A stretch of 64,000 nt of DNA, from contig NZ_WBOF01000001.1 in assembly GCF_009569385.1 (NCBI RefSeq), positions 868,001 through 932,000 on the forward strand. Direction: 5' to 3'. The notes under the pieces are model-generated. The model was given only the letters and a program-made list of their open reading frames with translations, did no database searches and was not told the origin of the DNA. The translations under genes were made by a program, and so were the position numbers. This stretch comes from Streptomyces kaniharaensis (lineage in GTDB: Bacteria; Actinomycetota; Actinomycetes; Streptomycetales; Streptomycetaceae). Below are positions 29,832 to 38,775 of the stretch, in pieces (the first letter of the stretch is position 1; each line of letters opens with the position of its first letter).

Positions 29832-30770
29832 ATGTCCCTCAAGCGAAGTGCCCTGTCCGTCGGCGTGGTCGGCGCCGCGCTCCTCGCGGTGGCCGCATCC
29901 ACCGCCGGCACCGCCGACGCCCACGGCACGATGACCAACCCCGTCAGCCGGATCGCCGCCTGCTACGCCGAAGGCCCGGAACACCCCGTCTCCCAGGTCT
30001 GCAAGGACCTCGTCGCGGCGAGCGGCACCCAGCCGCTCTACGACTGGAACGAGGTCAACATCGCCGACGCCGACGGCAACCACCGGGCGCTGATCCCGGA
30101 CGGCAAGCTCTGCTCGGCCAACCGGGACAAGTACCAGGCCCTGGACTGGCCGCGCACCGACTGGCCTGCCACCGCCGTCACCGCGGGCTCGTTCACCTTC
30201 AAGTTCCGTGCCACCGCGCCGCACCTCGGCATCCAGACCGTCTACATCACCAAGCAGGGCTACGACCCCACGCAGCCGCTGAAGTGGTCCGACCTCGAAC
30301 CGACGCCGGTCGCCCAGGTACAGGTCGGCCGCACCGCCCCCAACGGGTACTACACCTACTCCGGCACCCTGCCGCAGCGCACCGGCCGCCAGCTGCTGTA
30401 CATGATCTGGCAGCGCAGCGACAGCCCGGAGGCGTTCTACAGCTGCTCCGACGTCGACTTCGGCCAAGCCTCCGCCAAGGGTGCCGGGCCGGTCTCCGCC
30501 AAGGGTGCCGGGCCGGTCTCCGCGCAGGCCCCGGCCGCGCCCAGCGACGCGCAGATCGCGGCCGACGCGCCGAAGTCCACGGTCGCCCACCACGGCCACG
30601 GCGGCGACCCCGACTCCCCCGCCGGTGTCATGGTCCCGACCGCCTCCGCGGCCGTCGGCACCTCGGCCACCGGCCCGCTGCTGCTCGCCGGCGCCGCCGC
30701 GATCGGCGTCGGCTGGGCCGGCATGGTGCTCCGGCGCCGTCGCGTCGAGGCTGTTCGACGCGACTCCTGA
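29832..30770 (+). CDS. AA10 lytic polysaccharide monooxygenase with C-terminal membrane anchor
   Basis: Copper enzyme that oxidatively cleaves chitin or cellulose. 312 residues from the ATG at 29832. A Sec signal peptide ends in TADA, so the mature protein begins H-G-T-M-T-N-P-V-S-R; this N-terminal His is half of the copper histidine brace, and the second His is in ATAPHLGIQTVYITKQGY. The catalytic domain runs to about residue 215 and contains paired cysteines (CYAEGPE, VCKDL, LCSANRD, YSCSDVDF). A low-complexity Ala/Pro linker, a hydrophobic helix (ATGPLLLAGAAAIGVGWAGM) and RRRR follow: a tail anchor to the cell surface. Confidence 0.9.
   Translation: MSLKRSALSVGVVGAALLAVAASTAGTADAHGTMTNPVSRIAACYAEGPEHPVSQVCKDLVAASGTQPLYDWNEVNIADADGNHRALIPDGKLCSANRDKYQALDWPRTDWPATAVTAGSFTFKFRATAPHLGIQTVYITKQGYDPTQPLKWSDLEPTPVAQVQVGRTAPNGYYTYSGTLPQRTGRQLLYMIWQRSDSPEAFYSCSDVDFGQASAKGAGPVSAKGAGPVSAQAPAAPSDAQIAADAPKSTVAHHGHGGDPDSPAGVMVPTASAAVGTSATGPLLLAGAAAIGVGWAGMVLRRRRVEAVRRDS
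30471..30518 (+). repeat. Tandem 24-bp duplication in the LPMO linker
   Basis: Two identical adjacent 24-base copies encode SAKGAGPV twice in the linker of the LPMO, an in-frame duplication in low-complexity sequence. Confidence 0.85.
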
Positions 30771-30883
30771 GCGCCGGGCGCCGGGCCGGACCGGCACACC
30801 GCCGTCCGGTCCGGCCCCGGTGCTTGCCGTCCGGGCGTCCCGTCCGGACTTCCCGTCCCACGTAAACGGCGGCGGGCGAACGG

Positions 30884-30918
30884 CGGCGGCCCACCCGGGG
30901 GTTCCGGGTGGGCCGCCG
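30884..30918. terminator. Bidirectional terminator
   Basis: 15-bp arms (CGGCGGCCCACCCGG and complement), 5-base loop, between the convergent LPMO (+) and DUF2510 (-) genes. Confidence 0.8.
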
Positions 30919-30939
30919 TCTTCGTGAGGAGCGCCCCGC

Positions 30940-32061
30940 TCAGGTGGTGGTGGTGCCGCCCGAGCCGGTGTCGGGGAGCGGGATCGGGGGCAGCTTGCCC
31001 TTGTAGTCGCCGATGCCCTTGAGGATGGTGTCCATCAGGCCGAGGTCCGGCGCCTTGTCGGCGATGTCGAAGCCGAAGTGCACCGAGACCAGCGTCTTGC
31101 CGTTGGAGGACGGGAAGACCACGGTCTGCACGTAGCCGTTGTTGCCCTTCGACGCGTCCACCTTCCAGCGGACCAGGTAGCCGTCCTTGCCGGCCACCTT
31201 GACCGCCTCGGACTTCAGCTCCTGGTGCCCGGTGACGTCGCCGTAGGCCTCCTTGGCCGCCTTGTCGATGTCGGCCTTGGCCGCCGCCGCGACGTCCGAG
31301 CCGCCGCCGTCGATCCGGCCGGTGATCACGCCGCCGAGCGTGCAGCTGTCCTTGCCGTCCGCGCAGGTGTACGAGCCCACGCTGATCGACGCGAAGCCGT
31401 CGGAGGTGTGGCTGCCCTCCCAGCCGGACGGGACGGGCAGGGTGATCCGGTTCACCAGGTCGATCGCGCTGCCGGCACGCTTGCCCTTGTTCTTTCCGTT
31501 CCCGCCGCCGTTGCCGCCGTCCCCGTTGCCGCCGTCCCCGTTGCTGCCGTCGCCGCCGTTGTCGCCGCCGAGACCGGGGAGGCCGTTCCACGGGCCGTTC
31601 TCGTCCCACGGCGGTGCCTGGTGCTTGGCCGAGCGGTGCGGGCGGTCGCCGTCGCGGCCGTCCATCACCAGGTACGTGACCCCGGAGCCGACGCCGAGGC
31701 CCAGCACCGCCGCCAGGGCGGTCGCGATCACCAGCTTGGACGGCCTGCGCCGGGCCTTGGCCGGCGGCGGCACGGCGGCGCCGTACGCGGCGCCGAACGG
31801 CGGCGGCTCCGGGTAGCGGACCGTCCCGCTCTCCAGCACCTCGCCCTCCAGCACCTTCGGCCCGTCGGCCGCCGGCTCGGGCCCGTCGGCCGCCGCCGGC
31901 CCCGGATCCGCGGCCGCCGGGGGCTCCGGCGTCGGGGCGTCCGAGGGTGCGGGCCGGGTGCTGGCCGTCCAGCCCTTGCCGTCCCACCAGCGCTGCGGCC
32001 TCGGGTCGCTGCCGGTGTCCTTCGGGTCCGGGTACCACCCGGCGGGAATCTGCTCGCTCAC
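30940..32061 (-). CDS. DUF2510-domain membrane protein with extracytoplasmic C-domain
   Basis: 373 residues. DUF2510 at the N-terminus (IPAGWYPDPKDTGSDPRPQRWWDGKGWT), a Pro/Ala-rich cytoplasmic linker, one membrane helix (KLVIATALAAVLGLGVGSGVTYLVM), a Gly/Asn/Asp-repetitive spacer (GDGGNGDGGNGGGNG) and a ~170-residue external domain (GSAIDLVNRITLPVPSGW ... YTCADGKDSCTLGGVITG). The domain layout, N-in/C-out, is common in actinomycete cell-envelope proteins; function unknown. Single gene. Confidence 0.82.
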   Translation of the reverse strand: MSEQIPAGWYPDPKDTGSDPRPQRWWDGKGWTASTRPAPSDAPTPEPPAAADPGPAAADGPEPAADGPKVLEGEVLESGTVRYPEPPPFGAAYGAAVPPPAKARRRPSKLVIATALAAVLGLGVGSGVTYLVMDGRDGDRPHRSAKHQAPPWDENGPWNGLPGLGGDNGGDGSNGDGGNGDGGNGGGNGKNKGKRAGSAIDLVNRITLPVPSGWEGSHTSDGFASISVGSYTCADGKDSCTLGGVITGRIDGGGSDVAAAAKADIDKAAKEAYGDVTGHQELKSEAVKVAGKDGYLVRWKVDASKGNNGYVQTVVFPSSNGKTLVSVHFGFDIADKAPDLGLMDTILKGIGDYKGKLPPIPLPDTGSGGTTTT

Positions 32062-32179
32062 ACCGGAGAATCTAAGGGCAGCCGGATAAACGCGATATCA
32101 GAGCAACCGCTAATTCCCGTACTTCCGTATGAGATTACGGTGAGAAGCCCACCTTGCGGCGAGCAGCGCACGCCTCGGC

Positions 32180-32980
32180 CTACACCGGCGTCACGTAGGC
32201 CCCGGCGATGCCGCCGTCCACCAGGAACTCGCTCGCCGTGATGAACGAGGAGTCGTCGCTCGCCAGGAACGCCACCGCGGCGGCGATCTCCTCCGGCCGC
32301 GCGAACCGCCCCAGCGGGATGTGCACCAGCCGGCGGGCGGCCCGCTCCGGGTCCTTGGCGAACAGCTCGCGCAGCAGCGGAGTGTCCACCGGCCCCGGTG
32401 ACAGCGCGTTGACCCGGATGCCCTCCCGGGCGAACTGCACGCCCAGTTCGCGGGACATCGCCAGCACCCCGCCCTTCGACGCGGTGTACGAGATCTGCGA
32501 GGTCGCCGCGCCCATCCGGGCCACGAAACTCGCCGTGTTGATGATCGAACCGCGCCCGTGCCGCCGCATGTACGGCAGCGCCGCCTTGCAACACAGGTAG
32601 ACGGAGGTCAGGTTGACCTCCTGCACCCGGCGCCACGCCTCCAGGCCGGTGGTCAGGATCGAGTCGTCCTCCGGCGGCGAGATGCCCGCGTTGTTGAAGG
32701 CCACGTCCACGCTGCCGTACGTCTCGTAGGCCTCGTCGAACAGCGCCTCCACCATGTACGGGTCGGTGACGTCGGTGTGCACGAACAGGCCGCCGACCTC
32801 CTTCGCCGCCGCCCGTCCGGCCTCCTCGTCCAGATCCGCGCACACCACCTTCGCGCCCTCGGAGGCGAGCCGGCGGGCGGCGGCCAGGCCGATGCCGCTG
32901 CCCGCGCCGGTGATCACGGCGGTGCGGCCTACCAGCCGGCGGCAGACCGCGTCGCCCTTCGCGGCGTGCTTCTCGGTCAT
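32180..32980 (-). CDS. SDR oxidoreductase linked to the glutamine-synthetase-like gene
   Basis: Classical SDR: TGAGSGIGLAAARRLASEG, NNAG, NTASF serine, Y-T-A-S-K-G-G and a C-terminal SSFITASEFLVDGGIAGAY. 266 residues from the ATG at 32980 with GAGG upstream; a GTG at 32989 overlapping the stop of the preceding gene (GTGA) would add three residues. Being coupled to the gamma-glutamyl-ligase gene suggests it oxidises an intermediate of amine or amino-alcohol breakdown; alternatively a general 3-oxoacyl-ACP-reductase-like enzyme. Confidence 0.87.
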   Translation of the reverse strand: MTEKHAAKGDAVCRRLVGRTAVITGAGSGIGLAAARRLASEGAKVVCADLDEEAGRAAAKEVGGLFVHTDVTDPYMVEALFDEAYETYGSVDVAFNNAGISPPEDDSILTTGLEAWRRVQEVNLTSVYLCCKAALPYMRRHGRGSIINTASFVARMGAATSQISYTASKGGVLAMSRELGVQFAREGIRVNALSPGPVDTPLLRELFAKDPERAARRLVHIPLGRFARPEEIAAAVAFLASDDSSFITASEFLVDGGIAGAYVTPV

Positions 32981-32985
32981 CGGCC

Positions 32986-34374
32986 TCACATCCGTTCGAA
33001 GGAGCGGTAGCGCTCCCAGTCGGTGACGGCCCCGTCGTACGCGGACTGCTCGACCCGGGCCATGTTCAGGTAGTGCTCCACCACGTCGTCACCGAACGCC
33101 GCCCGGGCCAGCTCGCTCTCCGCCCACAGGCTCGCCGCCTCCCGCAGCGAGCCGGGCACCCGGGCGTACTCCTCGACGGCGTACGCGTTGCCCAGGCACG
33201 GCGCGGGCAGCTCCAGCTTCTGCTGGAGGCCGTAAAGACCGGCCGCGATCATGCCCGCCACCGCCAGGTAGGGGTTGACGTCACCGCCCGGCACTCGGTT
33301 CTCCATGCGCAGGCCCGGCCCGTGGCCCACCACGCGGTAGGCGCAGGTGCGGTTGTCCCGGCCCCAGGCGACCGCCGTCGGCGCGAACGAGCCCGGGCGG
33401 TACCTTTTGTAGGAGTTGATGTTCGGCGCGTACAGCAGGCAGAACTCGCGCAGCGCCACCAGCTGGCCCGCCAGGAAGTGCCGCATCGTGTCGGTCATCC
33501 GGCCGTCCCGGTCGGCGAAGGCCGGCGCACCCACCGCGTCCCGCAGCGACAGGTGGATGTGGCAGCTGTTGCCCTCGCGCTCGTCGTACTTGGCCATGAA
33601 GGTCAGCGCGCAGCCCTGCTGGGCGGCGATCTCCTTCGCGCCCGTCTTGTAGACGCTGTGCTGGTCGCAGGTGGTGAGCGCGTCCGCGTAGCGGAACGCG
33701 ATCTCGTGCTGCCCCGGGTTGCACTCGCCCTTGGCCGACTCCACGGTCAGGCCCGCGCCCGCCATCTCGTTGCGGATGCGCGCCAGCAGCGGCTCCACCC
33801 GGGCCGTCCCCAGCATCGAGTAGTCGACGTTGTACAGGTTCGCCGGAGTCATGCCGCGGTAGCCGTTCAACCAGGCCTGCTCGTAGGTATCCCGGAACAC
33901 CAGGAACTCCAGCTCCGTACCGATGTCCGCGGCCAGCCCGTACTCCGCCAGCCGCGCGATCTGCCGGCGCAGCAGCTGCCGCGGCGCCGCGTCCACCGGG
34001 TGGCCGCCGTGCCTGGCCAGATCGGCCGTCACCTGGGCCGTGCCCGGCTGCCAGGGCGTCAGGCGGAGGGTGCCGAGGTCCGGGCGCATCGCGAAGTCGC
34101 CGTAGCCCGTCGCCCAGGACGAGAAGGCGTAGCCGTCCACGGTGTTCAGATCGACGTCCACCGCGAGGAGGTAGTCGCAGGCCTCGGCGCCGTTCTCGAC
34201 GACCTCGTCGAGGAAGAAACGGGCGGCGAACCGCTTGCCCTGCAGGCGGCCCTGCATGTCGGTGAAGGCGAGCGCGACGGTGTGCACCTCGCCGGCGTCG
34301 ACCATGGTGCGCAGCTCGTCCAGGGTGAGCGGCGCCCGCGGCGACGAACCCGCGGTGGCGGCGTTCTCGGACAT
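32986..34374 (-). CDS. Glutamine-synthetase-like gamma-glutamyl ligase (GlnA3/GlnA4 type)
   Basis: 462 residues with GS beta-grasp and catalytic domains: DMQGRLQGKRF, IGTELEFLVF (metal Glu), ESAKGECNPGQHEIAFRY, NSCHIHLSL, SYKRYRPGSFAPTAVAWG, and NRTCAYRV ... MENRVPGGDVNPYLAVAG. It lacks the NLYDLP adenylylation loop of true GlnA. In Streptomyces coelicolor related proteins gamma-glutamylate polyamines (GlnA3) or ethanolamine (GlnA4); the chromosomal position corresponds, from memory, to GlnA4. Coupled to the SDR and divergent from a gamma-glutamyl hydrolase, so an amine-catabolic role is favoured over glutamine synthesis. Confidence 0.85.
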   Translation of the reverse strand: MSENAATAGSSPRAPLTLDELRTMVDAGEVHTVALAFTDMQGRLQGKRFAARFFLDEVVENGAEACDYLLAVDVDLNTVDGYAFSSWATGYGDFAMRPDLGTLRLTPWQPGTAQVTADLARHGGHPVDAAPRQLLRRQIARLAEYGLAADIGTELEFLVFRDTYEQAWLNGYRGMTPANLYNVDYSMLGTARVEPLLARIRNEMAGAGLTVESAKGECNPGQHEIAFRYADALTTCDQHSVYKTGAKEIAAQQGCALTFMAKYDEREGNSCHIHLSLRDAVGAPAFADRDGRMTDTMRHFLAGQLVALREFCLLYAPNINSYKRYRPGSFAPTAVAWGRDNRTCAYRVVGHGPGLRMENRVPGGDVNPYLAVAGMIAAGLYGLQQKLELPAPCLGNAYAVEEYARVPGSLREAASLWAESELARAAFGDDVVEHYLNMARVEQSAYDGAVTDWERYRSFERM

Positions 34375-34533
34375 GGTGACGGAAACCCTTCTCCTCGATC
34401 ACTCTTCGAGATCAGGCGGTCACAGCGAACCGTACGGCCTGCGACTCGCGGCGCGGAAGAGGGCGGGCGCGTGTGGCGCGCCGACATGCGTGATTGACGG
34501 TGGATCAGGCGGCACCGGAGGAGAATGCGCGCC

Positions 34534-35262
34534 ATGGATCGCAGGCCTTTCATCGGCGTCAGCACCTACCTGGTGGACGCGAGTTGGGGCGACTGGCAGG
34601 ACCGCCGGGCGGCACTCGTGCCCGAGCGGTACACCGCCTACGTCCAGGACTCCGGCGGCATCGCCGTCCTCCTCCCGCCCGACGCCCCCGAACGCGCGCC
34701 CGACGTCCTCGCCCGGCTCGACGCCCTCGTCATCGCGGGCGGGCCCGACCTCGACCCCGCCTTCTACGGCTCGGCCCCGCACCCGCGCACCGAGGTCGAC
34801 TCGCCGGAGCGCGACGTCTGGGAGACCGCGCTCCTGCGGGGCGCCCTCGCGGCCGGCATTCCGCTGCTGGGGATCTGCCGGGGCATGCAGGTGCTCAACG
34901 TCGTGTGCGGCGGGACGCTCGTGCAGCACCTGCCGGACGTCGTCGCGGCGGACGTGCACGGGGGCACCCCCGGGAAGTACGGGACCCACCCGGTGCGGCC
35001 GGTGCCCGGGACGCTCCTCGGCGGTCTGCTGCCGGAGAGCGAACTGGACGTGCCGACCTTCCACCACCAGGCGGTCGACCGGCTCGGCGCGGGGCTGCGG
35101 GTCTCCGCGCACGCCCCGGACGGGACGGTGGAGGCCGTGGAGGGGCCGGGCTTCACGCTGGGCGTGCAGTGGCACCCGGAGCAGGGCGACGACCTGCGGG
35201 TGATGCAGGCCCTCGTGCGGGCGGCGACGGCGGCGCAGCTGGACGCCGTGGCGCTGGGGTAG
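34534..35262 (+). CDS. Gamma-glutamyl-GABA hydrolase-like class I amidotransferase (PuuD family)
   Basis: 242 residues from the ATG at 34534, eleven bases after GGAGGA (an ATG at 34525 is too close to it). Peptidase C26 fold: IGVSTYLVDASWGDW, DALVIAGGPDLDPAFYG, nucleophile Cys in LLGICRGMQVLNV, VDRLGAGL, and the His-Glu pair in GVQWHPEQ. It removes the glutamyl group in the gamma-glutamylation route of amine degradation, matching the divergent glutamine-synthetase-like gene. Exact substrate unknown. Confidence 0.87.
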   Translation: MDRRPFIGVSTYLVDASWGDWQDRRAALVPERYTAYVQDSGGIAVLLPPDAPERAPDVLARLDALVIAGGPDLDPAFYGSAPHPRTEVDSPERDVWETALLRGALAAGIPLLGICRGMQVLNVVCGGTLVQHLPDVVAADVHGGTPGKYGTHPVRPVPGTLLGGLLPESELDVPTFHHQAVDRLGAGLRVSAHAPDGTVEAVEGPGFTLGVQWHPEQGDDLRVMQALVRAATAAQLDAVALG

Positions 35263-35432
35263 CGGCGACCGGCCGCGGAGCGCCGGTGGACCCGGTCATC
35301 GGCACGGTCGCGCAACGGCAACGACAACGGTCACCAGTGCAGCCTTTGGATCTTCGTCCGATCTGCGGTTCACTTCGGGTGCGGGGCCGTAGCGCCCGCC
35401 CCTTCCCACCCGTGCGTCCAGAGAGGACTTCG

Positions 35433-36488
35433 ATGGCCGGGCACGAGCACCACCACGATGATCATGCGCATGACCATGGGCACTCCCACGGTGGCAACGG
35501 GCACTCCCACGGCCACGGCGGCCACTCGCACGGTGTCGCCGCCGACGCCGACCGCCGCTGGCTGGTCAGCGCGCTCGCCCTGATCGTCGCCTTCATGGCC
35601 GGCGAGGTCGTGGTCGGCTTCGCCGCGAAGTCGCTGGCCCTGATCTCCGACGCCGCACACATGCTCACCGACGCCGCGTCGATCGTCCTGGCGCTGGTCG
35701 CGATGCGGCTCGCCGCCCGCCCTGCCCGCGGCGGCTACACCTACGGGCTCAAGCGCGCCGAGATCCTCTCCGCGCAGGCCAACGGCGTGACCCTGCTGGT
35801 CCTGTCCGCCTGGCTGGGCTACGAGGCGATCACCCGGCTGGTCGAGCCGCCGGCGGTCACAGGCTCGCTGGTGCTGGTCACCGCGCTGGTCGGGATCGTC
35901 GTCAACCTCGCGGCCGCCTGGTGCATGTCGAAGGCCAACCGCAGCTCGCTGAACGTCGAGGGCGCCTTCCAGCACGTGCTCACCGACCTGTACGCGTTCA
36001 TCGCCACCGCCGTCGCCGGTGTCGTGATGCTGACCACCGGCTTCGTCCGGGCCGACGCGATCGCCTCGCTAATCGTCGTCGCCCTGATGCTCAGGGCCGG
36101 CGTCGGGCTGGTCCGGGACTCCGCGCGGATCTTCCTGGAGGCCGCCCCGGCCGGGATCGACCCGGACGAGGTGGCCGACCGGCTGGTCACCCAGCCGCTG
36201 GTCGAGGAGATCCACGACCTGCACATCTGGGAGATCACCTCCGGCCAGCCGGCCCTGTCCGCGCACATCCTGGTCACCCCGGGCGGGGACTGCCACGCCG
36301 TGCGTCGCGAACTCCAGCGCCGGCTGGCCGGCGAGTACGGGATCACCCACAGCACGCTCCAGGTGGACCACGTCGGCGAGGACGAGGCGGGCGCGCTGCT
36401 GCAGATCGCGGCCCGCGGCGACCTGGCCGCCGAGCACTGTGCGGACGCGCACGGCCCGGTGCACCGCGCGGGCCCGCACGAGCACTGA
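35433..36488 (+). CDS. Cation diffusion facilitator (zinc/cobalt exporter)
   Basis: 351-residue CDF antiporter. A histidine-rich N-terminus (HEHHHDDHAHDHGHSHGG, about 14 His in 34 residues) probably buffers or senses metal. Six membrane helices follow, with the metal site in ALISDAAHMLTDAASIVLAL (HxxxD in helix 2) and the FQHVLTDLYAF motif (HxxxD in helix 5). The C-terminal cytoplasmic domain ends HEIHDLHIWE-like and an extra His tail. ATG 35433 with GAGAGGA upstream. No metal-regulator box recognised in the 170 bp before it. Confidence 0.92.
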   Translation: MAGHEHHHDDHAHDHGHSHGGNGHSHGHGGHSHGVAADADRRWLVSALALIVAFMAGEVVVGFAAKSLALISDAAHMLTDAASIVLALVAMRLAARPARGGYTYGLKRAEILSAQANGVTLLVLSAWLGYEAITRLVEPPAVTGSLVLVTALVGIVVNLAAAWCMSKANRSSLNVEGAFQHVLTDLYAFIATAVAGVVMLTTGFVRADAIASLIVVALMLRAGVGLVRDSARIFLEAAPAGIDPDEVADRLVTQPLVEEIHDLHIWEITSGQPALSAHILVTPGGDCHAVRRELQRRLAGEYGITHSTLQVDHVGEDEAGALLQIAARGDLAAEHCADAHGPVHRAGPHEH

Positions 36489-36529
36489 GAACCGGCGGTC
36501 CCTCGCCCCGGTACGGCATGATCTGAGGC

Positions 36530-37450
36530 GTGACCGCACCGCGACTGATGCTGCTCGACTCCGCCAGCCTGTACTTCCGGGCCTACTTCGGCGTGCCGGA
36601 CACCCTGCGATCCCCGCAGGGCGAGCCGGTCAACGCCGTCCGCGGCCTGCTGGACTTCATCGCCCGGCTGGTCCACGACCACCGCCCCGACCAGCTGGTC
36701 GCCTGTATGGACGCCGACTGGCGCCCGCAGTGGCGGGTGGACCTGGTGCCCTCGTACAAGACCCACCGGGTCGCCGAGGCCGCCGAGGACGGCGAGGAGG
36801 ACGTGCCCGACACGCTCGCCCCGCAGGTCCCGGTGATCGAGCAGGTGCTGGACGCGCTCGGCATCGCCCGGGTCGGCTCCCCCGGCTACGAGGCGGACGA
36901 CGTGATCGGCACCCTCACCGCCCGGGCGACCGGCCCGGTCCAGATCGTCACCGGCGACCGCGACCTGTTCCAACTCGTGGACGATGCCCGCCGGATCACC
37001 GTGCTCTACCCGGTCAAGGGCATGGGTAACCTGCAGGTCACCGACGACGCGCTGCTGCTGGAGAAGTACGGCGTGCGCGGCGCCCAGTACGCCGACATGG
37101 CCGCCCTGCGCGGGGACCCGTCCGACGGCCTGCCCGGGGTGAAGGGCATCGGCGAGAAGACCGCGGCCCAGCTGATCAACGAGTACGGGGATCTCGCCGG
37201 CATCCGGGCCGCCGCCCTCGACATCGGCTCGAAGCTCACCCCGGCCCGCCGCCGCAACATCGTCGAGGGCGCGGCCTACCTCGACATCGCCCCGAAGGTG
37301 GTCCGCGTCGCCGACGACGCGCCGCTGCCGGACTTCGACCCGACGCTGCCGCACGAGCCACTGGACCCGATGACCCTGGAGGAACTCTCCACCCGCTGGG
37401 GCCTCGGCACCTCCCTGGACCGCGTCCTGGAGTCCCTGGCCGCCCGCTGA
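36530..37450 (+). CDS. 5'-3' exonuclease (FEN-like, Pol I N-domain homolog)
   Basis: 306-residue stand-alone 5' nuclease removing flaps or RNA primers. Metal-binding acids are in LMLLDSASLYFRAYFG, YEADDVIGTL and TGDRDLFQLV; the helix-hairpin-helix DNA clamp is LRGDPSDGLPGVKGIGEKTA. GTG start at 36530. Such free-standing copies accompany full PolA in actinomycetes. Downstream it was followed by a terminator that is now interrupted by an IS element. Confidence 0.92.
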   Translation: MTAPRLMLLDSASLYFRAYFGVPDTLRSPQGEPVNAVRGLLDFIARLVHDHRPDQLVACMDADWRPQWRVDLVPSYKTHRVAEAAEDGEEDVPDTLAPQVPVIEQVLDALGIARVGSPGYEADDVIGTLTARATGPVQIVTGDRDLFQLVDDARRITVLYPVKGMGNLQVTDDALLLEKYGVRGAQYADMAALRGDPSDGLPGVKGIGEKTAAQLINEYGDLAGIRAAALDIGSKLTPARRRNIVEGAAYLDIAPKVVRVADDAPLPDFDPTLPHEPLDPMTLEELSTRWGLGTSLDRVLESLAAR

Positions 37451-37491
37451 GCAACGCCCGGAGGGCCCGCACGCCTCTGGGCGGTTTCTAG

Positions 37492-38775
37492 TGGTCGTTG
37501 CAACACGTGGTCGGTTGTCTAGGCCGCGAGGAGTTTAGCCAGACGCTCGGCTGGGGTTTCCCAGCCGAGCGTTTTGCGTGGGCGGCGGTTGAGCTGGTCG
37601 GCGACGGCGGCCAGGTGCTCGGGCGTGTGGACCGACAGGTCGGTGCCCTTGGGGAAGTACTGCCGCAGCAGGCCGTTCGTGTTCTCGTTGGAGCCGCGCT
37701 GCCAGGGACTGGCCGGGTCGCAGAAGTAGACCGGGATGTCGGTGGCCAGGCTGAACTCCGCGTGCCTGGCCATCTCGCTGCCCTGGTCCCAGGTCAGGGA
37801 CCGCTTCAGCTGGACCGGGAGTGTCCGGGCGGTGGCCACTAGGGCGTCGCGGACGGTCTCGGCGGTGTGGTCGCCGGGCAGGTGCAGCAGCATCACGTAG
37901 CGGGTCGAACGCTCGACCAGGGTGCCGATCGCGGACTTGTGCTCCTTGCCGAGGATCAGATCGCCCTCCCAGTGGCCGGGGACGGCCCGGTCCTCGGCCT
38001 CGGCGGGGCGCTCGCTGATCATGACCATCGGGTCGGTGAAGCGGGAACGCCGGCAGTTGGCCTGCCGCTGGGGCCTGCGGCGGGCCCGGCCTGAGCGCAG
38101 GGCACCGGCGAGCTCGCGCCGCAGCTCGCCGCGGCCCTGGACGTAGAGCGCCTGGTAGACGGTCTCGTGGACCACGTGCATCTCCGGCCGGTCGGGGAAC
38201 TGTCGACGTAGAGCGTGGCAGATCTGCTCCGGGCTCCACTGCTCGTCCAGCATCGCCTGGACGGCGGCGTGCAGCTCGGGGTTCTCGGTGATCTTGCGGG
38301 CCTTGGGGCGGGGCCGGCGAGCGTCCGCCCTGGCCTGGGCGGCGTGCGGACGGTAGTGCCACTGCCCGCGAGTGCCCTCGGTGCGGTTGCGGCGGATCTC
38401 CCGGCTGATGGTGGACGGACTGCGGCCCAGCTCCGCGGCGATGGCCCGCACGGTGGCCTTCTCCCGCAGCCGGTCGGCGATGTGGATCCGCTCGTCCTCG
38501 CTCAGATACCGGGAGACACCGGAAGGCGGCACCACCATGCGAATCGGTGGTGCCGCCTTCTGCCGCTGCTCGGCTCCGCGGCCGTGACGCCACTTCTGGC
38601 CGGTCCGGCGGGCGATGCCGACGATCCGGCACGCCTCGGTGTTCGTGTAGCCCTGCTGCATGAGCCGGGAGTATGCCTCCCGTTCCCGGCGCAGCTTCAC
38701 AGGCCCCTGGGCCGTCCGGTCCTTGCGGATCTCGAAGTCCAATGCATCCCCTGAACTGGGGTGTTGCAACGACTC
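37492..38775 (-). mobile_element. IS30-family insertion sequence (1284 bp), apparently intact
   Basis: Imperfect 15-bp terminal inverted repeats (left TGGTCGTTGCAACAC, right GAGTCGTTGCAACAC; 13 shared bases) enclose one full-length transposase. CTAG occurs directly outside both ends (37488-37491 and 38776-38779), consistent with a 4-bp target duplication, though CTAG being palindromic leaves one or two bases ambiguous. Intact gene and near-perfect ends suggest a recent insertion. Confidence 0.9.
37519..38769 (-). CDS. IS30-family transposase
   Basis: Up to 416 residues. N-terminal helix-turn-helix domains (LMQQGYTNTEACRIVGIARRTG and LREKATVRAIAAELGRSPSTISREIRRN, the second being the IS30 hallmark), then a DDE integrase core: first Asp in GHWEGDLILGKEHKSAIGTLVE, second in LTWDQGSEMARH, Glu in SPWQRGSNENTNGLLRQYFPKG. 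All three are present, so it is probably active. The TTG at 38769 lies inside the terminal repeat; the GTG at 38700 is an alternative start. Confidence 0.93.
   Translation of the reverse strand: MQHPSSGDALDFEIRKDRTAQGPVKLRREREAYSRLMQQGYTNTEACRIVGIARRTGQKWRHGRGAEQRQKAAPPIRMVVPPSGVSRYLSEDERIHIADRLREKATVRAIAAELGRSPSTISREIRRNRTEGTRGQWHYRPHAAQARADARRPRPKARKITENPELHAAVQAMLDEQWSPEQICHALRRQFPDRPEMHVVHETVYQALYVQGRGELRRELAGALRSGRARRRPQRQANCRRSRFTDPMVMISERPAEAEDRAVPGHWEGDLILGKEHKSAIGTLVERSTRYVMLLHLPGDHTAETVRDALVATARTLPVQLKRSLTWDQGSEMARHAEFSLATDIPVYFCDPASPWQRGSNENTNGLLRQYFPKGTDLSVHTPEHLAAVADQLNRRPRKTLGWETPAERLAKLLAA

Noticed and set aside
32986..34374. Housekeeping glutamine synthetase glnA
   Set aside because: Lacks the adenylylation tyrosine loop and is coupled to an SDR and a PuuD-type hydrolase, which favours a gamma-glutamyl-amine ligase.
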